From Ralstonia pickettii (GTDB lineage Bacteria > Pseudomonadota > Gammaproteobacteria > Burkholderiales > Burkholderiaceae): a DNA stretch of 64,000 nt. Of the stretch, positions 42,579-52,445 are shown one piece after another; positions within the stretch are counted from its first letter, which is position 1; every line of letters starts with the position of its first letter. The stretch is from NCBI RefSeq assembly GCF_000607165.1, contig NZ_JFZG01000024.1, positions 186,001-250,000 on the forward strand, given 5' to 3'. Position numbers and translations under genes: made by a program. A model generated the notes under the pieces. That model saw nothing but the letters and a program-made list of their open reading frames with translations. It was not told the origin of the DNA and did not search any database.

Positions 42579-44957
42579 ATGAAGATTGTCTGTATTGGTG
42601 GTGGGCCGGCTGGCCTGTACTTTGCCCTGCTGATGAAGTTGCAGGACCCGTCGCACGACATCACCGTGGTGGAGCGCAACCGCCCGTATGACACCTTCGG
42701 CTGGGGCGTGGTGTTCTCCGACCAGACGCTGGGCAACCTGCAGCGCGCCGACGCCAAGAGCGCCGCGCAGATCCTCGACGCCTTCAACCACTGGGACGAC
42801 ATTGAAGTCCACATCCGCGGCCAGGTGGTGCGCTCGGGCGGCCACGGCTTCTGCGGCATCGGGCGCAAGCGCCTGCTGAACATCCTGCAGGCGCGCTGCG
42901 AGGAAGAGGGCGTCAAGCTCGTCTTCGAAACCGACGTGCAGGACAAGGATTTGGAAAACGATGGCACCTATGCCGATGCGGATCTCATCATTGCCAGCGA
43001 CGGCCTGAACAGCCGCATTCGCACCAAGTACGCAGCGACGTATCAACCCGATATCGACACGCGCCGCTGCCGCTTTGTCTGGCTGGGCACGCACAAGCTG
43101 TTCGACGCCTTCACCTTTGCGTTTGAAGAAACCGAGCACGGCTGGTTCCAGGCGCATGCGTACCGCTTTGACGACGAGACTTCCACCTTCATTGTCGAGG
43201 CGCCCGAAGAGGTATGGCGCGCCGCCGGGCTGGAGACCATGGAGAAGGAAGACGCCATCGCCTATTGCGAGCGCCTCTTCGCCAAGTATCTCGACGGCAA
43301 CAAGCTGATTTCCAACGCCACGCACCTGCGGGGCTCGGCGCAGTGGATTCGGTTTCCGCGTGTGGTTTGCCGGCACTGGGTGCATACCAATGCGCACAAC
43401 ACGCCGGTGGTGCTGATGGGTGACGCCGCCCACACGGCGCATTTCTCGATCGGCTCCGGGACCAAGCTGGCGCTGGAAGACTCGATTGAACTGGCGCGTA
43501 GCATCGGCCAGCACCCTGGCGATTTGCGTGCCGCGCTTGAGCACTACGAGGCGGTGCGCAGCGTGGAAGTGCTGCGCATCCAGAACGCGGCGCGCAACTC
43601 GACCGAGTGGTTTGAAAACGTAGACCGCTACGCCAACCTGCCGACCGAGCAATTTGCGTATTCGTTGCTCACGCGCAGCCAGCGCATCAGCCACGAAAAC
43701 CTGCGCCAGCGCGACAAGCGCTATCTCGAATCGTTTGAAGATTGGATTGCCGAGCAGGCCGGCGCACCGCGCGGCCCGCAGCACGGCCCGGTGCCGCCGA
43801 TGTTCACGCCGTTCACGGTGCGTGGCGTCACGCTCAAGAACCGCGTGGTGGTGTCGCCCATGGCGCAGTACTCGTGCGAAGACGGCCAACCGGCGGACTA
43901 CCACCTTGTGCACCTGGGCGCCCGCGCCATGGGCGGTGCGGGCTTGGTGATGGCCGAAATGACCTGCGTATCGCCCGATGCGCGCATCACCCCGGGCTGC
44001 CCGGGTTTGTGGAACACCGAACACCGCGATGGCTGGGCGCGCATCGTGCAGTTCGTGCATGCCAACAGCGATGCGAAGCTCGGCATCCAGCTCGGCCACG
44101 CGGGTGCCAAGGGCTCGACGCGCGTGGCGTGGGAGGGCATCGATCTGCCGCTGGAAAACGGGCAGAACTGGCCGCTGATCTCCGCATCGCCACAGCAGTA
44201 TCTGGATGGCGTGAGCCAGTGGTCGCACGCCATGACGCGTGACGACATGGACCGCGTGCGTGACGACTTTATCCATTCGGCGCGGCTGGCGGCAGACGCC
44301 GGGTTCGACTGGCTGGAGCTGCACTGCGCGCACGGCTATCTGCTGTCGTCGTTCATCTCGCCGCTAACGAACCAGCGCAACGACGAATATGGCGGCTCGC
44401 TGGAAAACCGGCTGCGTTTTCCGCTGGAAGTGTTTCACGCGGTGCGTGAGGTGTGGCCGAGCAACAAGCCGATGTCGGTGCGCATTTCCGCGCACGACTG
44501 GGTGGAAGGCGGTATCACGCCGGACGATGCGGTGGAGATCGCGCGCATCTTCAAGGCCGCAGGCGCGGACATGATCGATTGCTCGTCGGGCCAGGTCAGC
44601 AAGAAAGAACAGCCGGTGTACGGCCGCATGTTCCAGACGCCCTTTGCCGACCGCGTGCGCAATGAGGCGGGCATCGCCACCATTGCCGTGGGCGCCATCT
44701 CCGAGGCGGACCACGTCAACAGCATCATCGCTGCCGGCCGTGCCGACCTGTGCGCTGTGGCGCGTCCGCACCTGGCCAACCCGGCCTGGACGCTGAACGA
44801 AGCCGCCCGCATTGGCTATCTCGACATGCCGTGGCCCAAGCAGTACCGCGCGGGCAAGCTGCAGTTGGAGCGCAACCTGGAGCGCGAGCGTGCAATGGCG
44901 GCGCAGGCGGCAGGGCTGTCGCCGCTGGAGCAGGCCAACCGCATGCAGGGGGTCTGA
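42579..44957 (+). CDS. abmA: 2-aminobenzoyl-CoA monooxygenase/reductase-type fusion (salicylyl-CoA 5-hydroxylase-like plus OYE domain)
   Basis: A 792-residue bifunctional flavoenzyme. Residues 1 to about 400 form an FAD aromatic hydroxylase ([11 protein letters not shown] at 7-17, [10 protein letters not shown], and [15 protein letters not shown]). From about 410 an old-yellow-enzyme domain begins ([15 protein letters not shown]), with its [12 protein letters not shown] and [10 protein letters not shown] motifs. This fusion is the architecture of Azoarcus 2-aminobenzoyl-CoA monooxygenase/reductase, which hydroxylates and dearomatizes anthraniloyl-CoA. It heads the operon whose CoA ligase lies further down. 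A salicylyl-CoA substrate is the main alternative. Confidence 0.82.
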   Translation: MKIVCIGGGPAGLYFALLMKLQDPSHDITVVERNRPYDTFGWGVVFSDQTLGNLQRADAKSAAQILDAFNHWDDIEVHIRGQVVRSGGHGFCGIGRKRLLNILQARCEEEGVKLVFETDVQDKDLENDGTYADADLIIASDGLNSRIRTKYAATYQPDIDTRRCRFVWLGTHKLFDAFTFAFEETEHGWFQAHAYRFDDETSTFIVEAPEEVWRAAGLETMEKEDAIAYCERLFAKYLDGNKLISNATHLRGSAQWIRFPRVVCRHWVHTNAHNTPVVLMGDAAHTAHFSIGSGTKLALEDSIELARSIGQHPGDLRAALEHYEAVRSVEVLRIQNAARNSTEWFENVDRYANLPTEQFAYSLLTRSQRISHENLRQRDKRYLESFEDWIAEQAGAPRGPQHGPVPPMFTPFTVRGVTLKNRVVVSPMAQYSCEDGQPADYHLVHLGARAMGGAGLVMAEMTCVSPDARITPGCPGLWNTEHRDGWARIVQFVHANSDAKLGIQLGHAGAKGSTRVAWEGIDLPLENGQNWPLISASPQQYLDGVSQWSHAMTRDDMDRVRDDFIHSARLAADAGFDWLELHCAHGYLLSSFISPLTNQRNDEYGGSLENRLRFPLEVFHAVREVWPSNKPMSVRISAHDWVEGGITPDDAVEIARIFKAAGADMIDCSSGQVSKKEQPVYGRMFQTPFADRVRNEAGIATIAVGAISEADHVNSIIAAGRADLCAVARPHLANPAWTLNEAARIGYLDMPWPKQYRAGKLQLERNLERERAMAAQAAGLSPLEQANRMQGV

Positions 44958-44958
44958 G

Positions 44959-45741
44959 ATGACGATGCCTGCGATGCTCGCTGGACACCACGCCGTCGTT
45001 ACCGGCGCAGGGCGCGGGATTGGCGCTGCGATTGCCAAGCAACTCGCAGCGCACGGCGCCACGCTCACGCTGATGGGCCGTAACCCCGACGTGCTGGAAG
45101 CCACCGCCAGGACGTTGCCTGACAGCGCCCGCGCACAGGTGGTGACGTGCGACGTGAGCGATGAAGCGAGTGTGTCAGCGGCATTCGAATCCGCGCGCGC
45201 AGGGCTTGGTGCCATTTCCATCCTCGTCAACAACGCGGGGCAGGCGGAGAGCGCACCGTTTGCGAAGACCACGCTTGCTCAATGGCAACGCATGCTGGCC
45301 GTCAACCTGACGGGCACGTTCCTGTGCACGCAGGCGGCGCTGGCAGATGTGCAGGCGTCGGGCCGTGGTCGCATCGTCAACATTGCCAGCACGGCGGGGC
45401 AACGCGGTTATGCGTATGTCTCGGCGTATGTGGCTGCCAAGCATGGCGTGATCGGCCTCACGCGCTCGCTCGCGCTGGAACTGGCGGCGCGCGGTGTCAC
45501 CGTCAACGCAGTGTGCCCCGGCTATACGGAAACCGACATCGTGCGCGAGAGCATCGACCGCATCGTCGCCCGCACCGGACGCAGCGCAGACCAAGCGCTG
45601 GCCGAGCTGGTGAAGGGCAACCCGCAAGGCCGGCTGATCACGCCCGACGAAGTGGCGAACGCCGTGGCGTGGCTGTGCTCCGATGGCGCGTCTTCCATCA
45701 CGGGGCAGGCGATCTCGGTGTCTGGCGGGGAGGTGATGTGA
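44959..45741 (+). CDS. SDR-family oxidoreductase (3-hydroxyacyl-CoA dehydrogenase-type)
   Basis: A 260-residue short-chain dehydrogenase. The cofactor motif is V-V-T-G-A-G-R-G-I-G-A-A, then N-N-A-G and the catalytic Y-V-A-A-K preceded by S-T-A-G-Q-R-G-Y-A-Y. The end S-I-T-G-Q-A-I-S-V-S-G-G-E is typical of FabG-like enzymes. It begins one base after the first gene's stop. In this operon it probably oxidises a hydroxyacyl-CoA intermediate during beta-oxidation of the dearomatized ring. Confidence 0.88.
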   Translation: MTMPAMLAGHHAVVTGAGRGIGAAIAKQLAAHGATLTLMGRNPDVLEATARTLPDSARAQVVTCDVSDEASVSAAFESARAGLGAISILVNNAGQAESAPFAKTTLAQWQRMLAVNLTGTFLCTQAALADVQASGRGRIVNIASTAGQRGYAYVSAYVAAKHGVIGLTRSLALELAARGVTVNAVCPGYTETDIVRESIDRIVARTGRSADQALAELVKGNPQGRLITPDEVANAVAWLCSDGASSITGQAISVSGGEVM

Positions 45742-46346
45742 GCAAGCCGCGCAAGACCGCTTTGGCCGCAGTACGTCCATCCAGTACCTCCGGCTACCAC
45801 GCCGTGGCGCAAGCGCTGGGCGATGAACGCATCGGCCTGGAGGCCCGCGCGCATGTCGACGACCACATGGACGTGAAGATCTGGCTGCGCCTGCTGGCCT
45901 GCAGCACGCAGATCGAGCAGCAGATCCGCCAGCGTCTGCGCACGCGCTTCAACACCACGCTGCCGCGCTTCGACTATCTGGCGCAACTCGACCGGCATCC
46001 GGACGGCCTGCGCATGAACGTGCTGTCGCGCTACCTGATGGTGACGGGCGGCAACGTCACCGGCCTGACCGACCAGTTGGAGAAGGAAGGGCTTGTCAAA
46101 CGCGAGGCGGATCCGGATGATCGCCGGTCCTTTCGCGTGCTGCTGACCGACGCCGGCCGCCGCCACTTTGCCGAAATGGCTGCCGAGCATGAACGCTGGC
46201 TGATCGAGATGTTCGATGGCCTTGGCGTTGCCAACAAAGACGCGCTGTATGCGCAGCTCGGCCACCTGCGCGTGCACCTTGCACAGCGTGAGGCCGAGCT
46301 GGACGCCCGCGACGATCAACCCCAAACGAACCCGACCAAACCATGA
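45738..46346 (+). CDS. MarR-family transcriptional regulator
   Basis: A 202-residue MarR-type regulator with an N-terminal extension of about 50 residues. The winged helix is seen in [24 protein letters not shown] and the wing [10 protein letters not shown]. The GTG start overlaps the SDR stop (ATGTGA), and the end overlaps the enoyl-CoA hydratase start (ATGA). Its position inside the operon suggests control by the aromatic-CoA substrate, as for other MarR regulators of aromatic catabolism. Confidence 0.88.
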   Translation: MSKPRKTALAAVRPSSTSGYHAVAQALGDERIGLEARAHVDDHMDVKIWLRLLACSTQIEQQIRQRLRTRFNTTLPRFDYLAQLDRHPDGLRMNVLSRYLMVTGGNVTGLTDQLEKEGLVKREADPDDRRSFRVLLTDAGRRHFAEMAAEHERWLIEMFDGLGVANKDALYAQLGHLRVHLAQREAELDARDDQPQTNPTKP

Positions 46347-47194
46347 CCGACCGCATTGACCCGGCCCTGCTGGCCGGCAACCGCCGCCCGCTGGCGGGTT
46401 ATCAAGCCAAGCATTTCCTGTGGAGCGTGGAAGGCGGCGTTGCCACCATCACGCTCAACCGGCCCGAACGCAAGAACCCGCTCACGTTCGATTCGTATGC
46501 CGAGCTGCGCGACCTGTTCCATCAGCTCAAGTGGGCGGATGACGTCAAGGCCATCGTGCTGGCAGGCGCGGGCGACAACTTCTGCTCCGGCGGCGACGTG
46601 CACGAGATCATCGGCCCGCTGGTGCAACTGAAGGCGCCCGAGCTGCTGATGTTCACGCGCATGACGGGCGAGCTGGTGAAGGCGATGCGTGCGTGCCCGC
46701 AGCCCATCGTCGCCGCTGTGGACGGCGTATGCGCCGGCGCAGGCGCCATCCTGGCGATGTCTTCCGACCTGCGCCTGGGCACCGCGCGCAGCAAGACGGC
46801 GTTCCTCTTCAACCGCGTCGGCCTGGCCGGCTGCGACATGGGCGCCTGCGCGATCCTGCCGCGCATCATCGGCCAGGGCCGCGCGAGCGAGTTGCTCTAT
46901 ACCGGCCGCTCGATGAGCGGCGAAGAGGGCGAGCGCTGGGGCTTCTTCAACCGTCTGTGCGAACCGGCCGAGGTGCGGAGCCAAGCGCAAGCCTTGGCCG
47001 CCGACCTGGCCGCCGGCCCGACCTTTGCCAACGGCATCACCAAGACGATGCTGCATCAGGAATGGACGATGACGATCGAGCAGGCGATCGAGGCCGAAGC
47101 CCAGGCACAGGCCATCTGCATGTTGACCGAAGACTTCTCGCGCGCCTACCACGCGTTCGTCGCCAAGCAGAAACCGGTATTCGAGGGCAACTGA
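46343..47194 (+). CDS. Enoyl-CoA hydratase/isomerase family protein
   Basis: A 283-residue crotonase-fold enzyme. The oxyanion strand is [12 protein letters not shown], the first loop is [11 protein letters not shown], and the second oxyanion helix is [10 protein letters not shown]. The segment that usually carries catalytic glutamates reads [13 protein letters not shown] here, so its chemistry may differ from ordinary hydration. It overlaps the MarR gene by four bases and the dehydrogenase follows after one base. Confidence 0.88.
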   Translation: MTDRIDPALLAGNRRPLAGYQAKHFLWSVEGGVATITLNRPERKNPLTFDSYAELRDLFHQLKWADDVKAIVLAGAGDNFCSGGDVHEIIGPLVQLKAPELLMFTRMTGELVKAMRACPQPIVAAVDGVCAGAGAILAMSSDLRLGTARSKTAFLFNRVGLAGCDMGACAILPRIIGQGRASELLYTGRSMSGEEGERWGFFNRLCEPAEVRSQAQALAADLAAGPTFANGITKTMLHQEWTMTIEQAIEAEAQAQAICMLTEDFSRAYHAFVAKQKPVFEGN

Positions 47195-47195
47195 G

Positions 47196-48371
47196 ATGAG
47201 CGACAAGGACTATTTGCTATGGCCCTTCTTTGACGACAAGCACTGCCAGCTTGAAGCCGAGCTGGACGCCTGGGCCACGAAGCACATCCCGCATGACCAC
47301 GGCGCCGATGTGGATGCCGAATGCCGCGCGCTGGTCAAATCGCTCGGGCAAGCCGGCTGGCTGCGCCACGCCGTGGGCGGCACGGCGCACGGCGGTGCGG
47401 GTGAGACTATCGACACGCGCGCCATTTGCCTGATCCGCGAGACGCTGGCGCGCCATTCCGGCCTGGCCGACTTTGCTTTTGCGATGCAGGGGCTGGGCTC
47501 GGGCGCCATCTCGTTGCACGGCACGCCCGAGCAGCGCGAGCGCTATCTGACGAAGGTGGCGCGTGGTGAGGCGATCTCTGCATTTGCGCTGTCCGAACCT
47601 GATGCCGGCTCCGATGTTGCGGCCATGGCTTGCGCCGCGCGTGAAGACGGCACGGATTACGTGCTCGACGGCGAGAAGACGTGGATTTCCAATGGCGGCA
47701 TCGCCGACTTCTACGTCGTGTTTGCCCGCACCGGCGAGGCGCCGGGCTCGCGCGGCATCAGTGCGTTCATCGTCGAGGCTGGTACGCCAGGCTTTGAGAT
47801 TGCAGAGCGCATCAACGTGATTGCACCGCACCCGCTCGCGCGCCTGCGCTTTACCAATTGCCGCGTTCCGGCCAGCCAGCGCGTGGGCGCGGCAGGCGAG
47901 GGCTTCAAGGTGGCGATGCGCACGCTGGATGTGTTCCGCACGTCGGTGGCAGCGGCCGCGCTGGGCTTTGCGCGCCGTGCGTTGGACGAAGCGCTCGCGC
48001 GCGCCACCACCCGCAAGATGTTCAGCGGCGTGCTGGCCGATTTCCAACTGACGCAGGCCAAGCTCGCGCAGATGGCGACCGCCATCGACAGCGCTGCGCT
48101 GCTGACGTACCGCGCCGCATGGCAGCGCGACCAGGGCCGCAACGTGACGCGCGAGGCCGCCATGGCCAAGTTGACCGCCACCGAGAACGCGCAGCAGGTG
48201 ATCGACGCCGCCGTGCAGATGTGGGGTGGCCTGGGTGTGGTGAGCGAGCAGCCGGTGGAGCGCCTGTATCGCGAGATCCGCTCGCTGCGCATCTATGAAG
48301 GGGCGACCGAGGTGCAGCAACTCATCATCGCGCGCGAATTGCTGCGCGCGGCGGCGCCCCCCAAGCCCTGA
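47196..48371 (+). CDS. Acyl-CoA dehydrogenase
   Basis: A 391-residue FAD acyl-CoA dehydrogenase. The middle beta-domain contains [11 protein letters not shown] and [12 protein letters not shown]. The C-terminal helical domain has the Q-M-W-G-G-L-G-V motif, and the last helix carries the likely catalytic base in [11 protein letters not shown]. It would introduce a double bond into a CoA thioester derived from the dearomatized ring; electrons go to ETF encoded elsewhere. Confidence 0.92.
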   Translation: MSDKDYLLWPFFDDKHCQLEAELDAWATKHIPHDHGADVDAECRALVKSLGQAGWLRHAVGGTAHGGAGETIDTRAICLIRETLARHSGLADFAFAMQGLGSGAISLHGTPEQRERYLTKVARGEAISAFALSEPDAGSDVAAMACAAREDGTDYVLDGEKTWISNGGIADFYVVFARTGEAPGSRGISAFIVEAGTPGFEIAERINVIAPHPLARLRFTNCRVPASQRVGAAGEGFKVAMRTLDVFRTSVAAAALGFARRALDEALARATTRKMFSGVLADFQLTQAKLAQMATAIDSAALLTYRAAWQRDQGRNVTREAAMAKLTATENAQQVIDAAVQMWGGLGVVSEQPVERLYREIRSLRIYEGATEVQQLIIARELLRAAAPPKP

Positions 48372-48408
48372 ACACGCCCACGTCCACGACAGAGACGGAG
48401 AGTTCTCC

Positions 48409-50025
48409 ATGCCCAGCGCCCATATCGACACCTTCGCCCGCGACCGGCTGCCGCCGGCGGAGCTGCAACCGGTGTACCGCTTCGACCTGCCGGCGCTGCA
48501 GTTTCCGCCGCAGCTTAACTGTGCAACCGAACTGCTCGACCGCCGTGTTGCTGCAGGCGAGGGCGGCCGCCTCTGCATCCAGGCGCCCGGCATCCGCTGG
48601 ACGTATGCCGACCTGCAGGCGCACGCCAACCGCATCGCCAACGTGCTGGTCAACGAGATGGGCGTGGTGCCGGGCAACCGCGTGCTGCTGCGCTCGCCCA
48701 ACAGCCCGATGCTGGCCGCCTGCTGGTTTGCCGTGATGAAAGTGGGCGCCATTGCCGTGACGACCATGCCGCTGCTGCGCGCCAAAGAGCTGGGGCAGAT
48801 TCTGGGCAAGGCTGAGATCGGCTTCGCACTGTGCGATGCGCGGCTCGTCGACGAGCTACGCGATGCCGTAGCGCAAGCCGCCAAGCCCGTGCAGACGCTG
48901 TGTTTTCACGATGACACGCCGGAAGGGCTGGAGGCCGCCATGGCGCGCCAGCCAGCCACCTTCACCAACGTCGACACGGCTGCAGATGACACATGCCTGC
49001 TCGCCTTCACGTCGGGCACGACGGGCGTGCCGAAAGCGACAATGCATTTTCATCGCGACATCCTCGCCATTTGCGCGTGCTGGCCGCCGCATGTGCTGCA
49101 GCCGCGCGCGGACGACATCTTCATCGGCAGCCCGCCGATGGCGTTTACGTTCGGGCTCGGCGGCCTGCTGCTGTTTCCGATGAGCGTGGGTGCATCGACG
49201 GTGCTGCTGGAGAAGGCATCGCCGAACGATCTGGTCGATGGCATCCGCGCGTTTGGCGCGACGGTGCTGTTCACGGCCCCGACCACGTACCGCAACATCG
49301 CGGCGCGCGGAGACGAGCTGCGTGCCACGCCGCTGCGCCGCTGTGTATCAGCGGGCGAGGCGCTGCCGGTTGCCACACGCACGCTGTGGAAGAACGCCAC
49401 CGGCATCGAGCTGATCGACGGCATTGGCGCGACCGAGATGCTGCATATCTTCATCTCCGCCGCTGACGCCGACGTGCGCCCCGGCGCTACCGGCAAGGCC
49501 GTCCTCGGCTATGTCGCGCAGGTTGTGGACGACGCCGGTAACCCCGTGCCCCCGGGCACGGTGGGCCGCCTGGCAGTCCAGGGCCCGACCGGTTGCCGCT
49601 ACCTGGCCGATGACCGCCAGCGCGCCTACGTGCGCAACGGCTGGAACCTCACGGGGGATGCCTACGTGATGGACGAGGAAGGCTACTTCCACTACCACTC
49701 GCGCACCGACGACATGATCATCTCGTCGGGCTACAACATTGCCGCGCCCGAGGTGGAAGACGCGCTGATGCAGCACCCCGCGGTGGCCGAGTGCGGCGTG
49801 ATCGGCGAGCCCGATGACGAGCGCGGGCAGATCGTCAAGGCCTTCGTTGTATTGCACCCAGGCCACACGGCGGGGCCGGAGATGGTCAAGACGCTGCAGG
49901 ATTTCGTGAAGCAGACCGTGGCGCCGTACAAGTACCCGCGCGCCATCGAGTTTCGTACGAGCCTGCCGCGCAGTGAAGTCGGCAAGCTGCTGCGCTACCG
50001 CCTGCGGGAGCACGACAAATCATGA
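48409..50025 (+). CDS. abmG: 2-aminobenzoate/benzoate-type CoA ligase
   Basis: A 538-residue AMP-forming acyl-CoA synthetase. Motifs: T-S-G-T-T-G-V-P-K-A-T (P-loop), D-G-I-G-A-T-E-M near residue 345, D-D-M-I-I-S-S-G-Y-N-I-A-A-P-E at the hinge, and the C-terminal lysine in P-R-S-E-V-G-K-L-L-R. It belongs to the benzoate-CoA-ligase-like group. Linked to the fused monooxygenase/reductase, it most likely activates 2-aminobenzoate to its CoA ester, the entry step of the pathway. The start M-P-S-A-H-I-D is 37 bp after the dehydrogenase, with GGAGAG upstream. Salicylate or benzoate as substrate cannot be excluded. Confidence 0.85.
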   Translation: MPSAHIDTFARDRLPPAELQPVYRFDLPALQFPPQLNCATELLDRRVAAGEGGRLCIQAPGIRWTYADLQAHANRIANVLVNEMGVVPGNRVLLRSPNSPMLAACWFAVMKVGAIAVTTMPLLRAKELGQILGKAEIGFALCDARLVDELRDAVAQAAKPVQTLCFHDDTPEGLEAAMARQPATFTNVDTAADDTCLLAFTSGTTGVPKATMHFHRDILAICACWPPHVLQPRADDIFIGSPPMAFTFGLGGLLLFPMSVGASTVLLEKASPNDLVDGIRAFGATVLFTAPTTYRNIAARGDELRATPLRRCVSAGEALPVATRTLWKNATGIELIDGIGATEMLHIFISAADADVRPGATGKAVLGYVAQVVDDAGNPVPPGTVGRLAVQGPTGCRYLADDRQRAYVRNGWNLTGDAYVMDEEGYFHYHSRTDDMIISSGYNIAAPEVEDALMQHPAVAECGVIGEPDDERGQIVKAFVVLHPGHTAGPEMVKTLQDFVKQTVAPYKYPRAIEFRTSLPRSEVGKLLRYRLREHDKS

Positions 50026-50453
50026 GCGGCTACCACTTCGAACGTGCCGCGCGTATCCGCTTTGCGCATTGCGACCCAGCCGGCATCGTCTATTTTCCGC
50101 AGTACCTCGTGCTGTTCAACGGGCTGGTCGAAGACTGGTTTACCGACGGACTGGGCATCTCGTATGCGCAGATGCTGGGGCCGCGCCGCATCGGCCTGCC
50201 CATCGTCAAGCTGCATTGCGAGTTCAGCGCCATCAGCCGCATGGGCGACGACGTGCAGTTCAAGTTGAAGCTGGAGCGGCTGGGCAATGCGTCGCTCACG
50301 TTAGGCCTGGATTGCTGGGCGGGTGACGAACAGCGCGTGCGCTCACAGCAGGTGCTGGTGTTTACCGATCTCAATACGCATCGCGCGATGCCGATGCCGC
50401 CCGATGTGCGGCAGGCGATCGAGGCGAGCGTTCAACAGTCGCAATCGAACTAG
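50022..50453 (+). CDS. Acyl-CoA thioesterase (4-hydroxybenzoyl-CoA thioesterase type)
   Basis: A 143-residue hot-dog-fold thioesterase. The catalytic motif is R-F-A-H-C-D-P-A-G-I-V-Y-F-P-Q-Y-L near the N-terminus, with the Asp used for hydrolysis. It overlaps the ligase stop in ATGA. A housekeeping role is likely: it would release CoA from dead-end aromatic thioesters formed by the ligase. A comparable thioesterase accompanies the Azoarcus aminobenzoate genes. Confidence 0.88.
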   Translation: MSGYHFERAARIRFAHCDPAGIVYFPQYLVLFNGLVEDWFTDGLGISYAQMLGPRRIGLPIVKLHCEFSAISRMGDDVQFKLKLERLGNASLTLGLDCWAGDEQRVRSQQVLVFTDLNTHRAMPMPPDVRQAIEASVQQSQSN

Positions 50454-50466
50454 AAGGAATCGCATC

Positions 50467-50859
50467 ATGGAAGTACTCCTCCCCCCTAACTGGCCGCGCC
50501 CCAAGGGCTATGCCAATGGTGTGTCCGCGCGCGGGCGCATGGTGTTCGTGGCCGGCATGATCGGCTGGGACGCGCAGGGCGTGTTCCATACGGACGACCT
50601 GGCCGGGCAGGTCCGCCAGGCATTGCAGAACATCGTCGAGGTACTTGCCGCCGGTGATGCCAAGCCCGAGCACATCGTGCGCATGACGTGGTACGTGACC
50701 GACAAGAAGGCGTACGTGGCGGCCTACCCCGAGATCGGCAAGGCGTTCCGAGAACTGATCGGCAGCTTCAGCATTGCGATGACGGCGGTGGAGGTGGTGG
50801 CGCTGGTGGAGGATCGGGCCAAGGTAGAGATTGAGGTGACGGCGGTGGTGCCGGATTAG
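50467..50859 (+). CDS. RidA/YjgF-family protein
   Basis: A 130-residue RidA-superfamily protein, last gene of the operon. The family core is G-R-M-V-F-V-A-G-M-I-G-W-D-A-Q-G, and the end is A-K-V-E-I-E-V-T-A-V-V. RidA hydrolyses reactive enamines and imines, which fits a pathway with an amino-bearing ring. However, the arginine that binds the substrate carboxylate in RidA (in a T-R-S-C-V-E-V-A context) is replaced by Met here (A-M-T-A-V-E-V-V), so it belongs with the non-RidA subgroups and may have another activity. GAAGGAA precedes the ATG. Confidence 0.85.
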   Translation: MEVLLPPNWPRPKGYANGVSARGRMVFVAGMIGWDAQGVFHTDDLAGQVRQALQNIVEVLAAGDAKPEHIVRMTWYVTDKKAYVAAYPEIGKAFRELIGSFSIAMTAVEVVALVEDRAKVEIEVTAVVPD

Positions 50860-50945
50860 TCGTTTTTGGCACCACTGACGGCACACAAAAAAGTCCGCAC
50901 TCGGCCGTGAGCCGATCTTATCTGTGAGCCAGCTGAGGGCGCCGC

Positions 50946-51656
50946 TCAACAGTTGAGAAGGCTTGCCAGCTCGATCAGATCCTTGGCATGAAAGGTGTTA
51001 TCCGGGTGCGCGGAGACATCCTTTTGCCGAGATGGTCCATATTCCATCGGCCTTTCGATATAGGCGGTCCTTAGCCCTGCCGCTCTGGCATGAGCCAGGT
51101 CATCTTGGTGGGCTGCCACGAGCATGACTTCGTCTGGAGTCACATCGAAGACTTGAGCGACACCTAGGTATGTCGCTGGATCGGGCTTGTACTTGCGAAA
51201 AACTTCCGCCGATAGGATGCAATCCCAAGGCAGTGCAGCGCGTTTAGCCATATTGGTAAGCAATCCAATATTGCCGTTCGATAACGTGCAGATGGTGTAC
51301 CGCGACTTCAGTCTCGTCAGACCTGCCACCGCATCCGGCCACGCATCCAAACGATGCCAAGCCTTGTTCAAATAGCGCTTCTGACCTTCGTTCAGATGCG
51401 TCACATGAAACGTATCCAGAAGGTCATCGAGAATCATTCTGTGAAGATCGTCGATCGACGTCCAGTCGAGCTGGCCAGACATTACCTTCTGCATAGCCGG
51501 CATGTATCCGGCGCGCCAGGCTAGCGCAAACTTGTCCGGGTCCACGCCGAGGTTCATCGAGCGGACTTCGCGCATAACGCCTTGGTGCCAGTCAACGACT
51601 GTCCCAAACACGTCAAAAGCGAGGATTTTGATGTGATCGGCCATGGCGCGGTTCAT
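50946..51656 (-). CDS. Haloacid dehalogenase, type II (L-2-haloacid dehalogenase-like HAD)
   Basis: A HAD hydrolase of about 236 residues. Motif I is L-A-F-D-V-F-G-T-V-V-D-W, with the nucleophile Asp and the dehalogenase-type spacing. Further motifs are L-S-N-G-N, the lysine in V-F-R-K-Y-K-P-D-P-A-T-Y, and V-A-A-H-Q-D-D-L-A-H-A-R. These match (S)-2-haloacid dehalogenases, which hydrolyse short 2-halocarboxylic acids by an ester intermediate. The ATG with GAGGTGA eight bases upstream is preferred over a GTG four codons earlier. It is the distal gene of the minus-strand cluster. Confidence 0.87.
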   Translation of the reverse strand: MNRAMADHIKILAFDVFGTVVDWHQGVMREVRSMNLGVDPDKFALAWRAGYMPAMQKVMSGQLDWTSIDDLHRMILDDLLDTFHVTHLNEGQKRYLNKAWHRLDAWPDAVAGLTRLKSRYTICTLSNGNIGLLTNMAKRAALPWDCILSAEVFRKYKPDPATYLGVAQVFDVTPDEVMLVAAHQDDLAHARAAGLRTAYIERPMEYGPSRQKDVSAHPDNTFHAKDLIELASLLNC

Positions 51657-51720
51657 AACGTTGCTCACCTCGTGACTATGTGCGACGAACTCTCGCGAAG
51701 TTCGCGTTGGAAGATTCGAT

Positions 51721-51927
51721 CTAGTCCACAGACGCAGACGATAGCTCTTGGCCCGGAGGGGTGCTCGGAGGCAAGTGGTTCACGACCAGCTCGTGGATTG
51801 CGGTTAGCACCCCAAGGTCGAGTTCCTTTGCGTCAACCGCTCCGAAATGCTTGACCCAGCTTTTGAACAGGTCCGCTTGCTCCTCAGAATACGTTGCATC
51901 GCAATCTTTTTCTACCAGGTTGGACAA
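51721..51927 (-). CDS. Small hypothetical protein (68 aa)
   Basis: A 68-residue acidic protein starting at TTG (M-S-N-L-V-E-K-D-C) with a strong GAGGAGAG site five bases upstream. It contains a predicted helix Y-S-E-E-Q-A-D-L-F-K-S-W-V-K-H-F and a Pro/Ser-rich tail. No family is recognised. It lies between the SCP2-like and HAD genes of the minus-strand cluster and is likely co-transcribed. GC content here looks lower than in the core genes around it. Confidence 0.5.
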   Translation of the reverse strand: MSNLVEKDCDATYSEEQADLFKSWVKHFGAVDAKELDLGVLTAIHELVVNHLPPSTPPGQELSSASVD

Positions 51928-52001
51928 GGTTCTCTCCTCTCATCAGTCTTTGCAAAAGATATAGCTTGCGCCATCTCTGTGTGGCCGGGCTTCAATTGCC
52001 G

Positions 52002-52376
52002 TTATGGCTGTTTTGCGGGCTTCAGGTATTCAGTGAGTCCCTGAAACCACATCACCTCGAGAAAATCTCCACTGATATCGAGATCTTGCCGGTGTAGCGC
52101 CGTCAGAAATGCATCTTTAGAATCCTTTGCGGAGAGAATTGCAAAGCCTTTGGCGGCGTCTCTGAATGTCATCGTGAACTTCGGGCTGTTGGTTAAGCCT
52201 GAATTGGAATTGATTTTTCCATTCCTAATGATGAAATAACGCCCGATCCCATCCAGTGTTCTGATCTGAAATGTTAGATCTTTCGCGCTGACGTAGTCGG
52301 CACACGCGGGGTCTTTATTCACGGCCCTCTTTAGCAGCCTCGATAGTGCCCACAGAAGGAATTTAAATTTAATCAT
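52002..52376 (-). CDS. SCP2 sterol-carrier-domain-like small protein
   Basis: A 124-residue protein whose central part resembles the SCP2 lipid-binding fold: V-S-A-K-D-L-T-F-Q-I-R-T, G-R-Y-F-I-I-R-N-G-K-I and S-P-K-F-T-M-T-F-R-D-A-A-K-G. It then has the final helix motif G-D-F-L-E-V-M-W-F-Q-G-L. A hydrophobic basic N-terminus (M-I-K-F-K-F-L-L-W-A-L) could anchor it to membrane. It may shuttle a hydrophobic substrate for the neighbouring hydrolases; this is inference. Locally AT-richer than the chromosome average. Confidence 0.65.
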   Translation of the reverse strand: MIKFKFLLWALSRLLKRAVNKDPACADYVSAKDLTFQIRTLDGIGRYFIIRNGKINSNSGLTNSPKFTMTFRDAAKGFAILSAKDSKDAFLTALHRQDLDISGDFLEVMWFQGLTEYLKPAKQP

Positions 52377-52445
52377 GGTGATATGGTTTGCTTATTTTTG
52401 CGAAACCAAGCATGGTCAAGCGGGTTCCATGTCGCGTTTCGTGCA

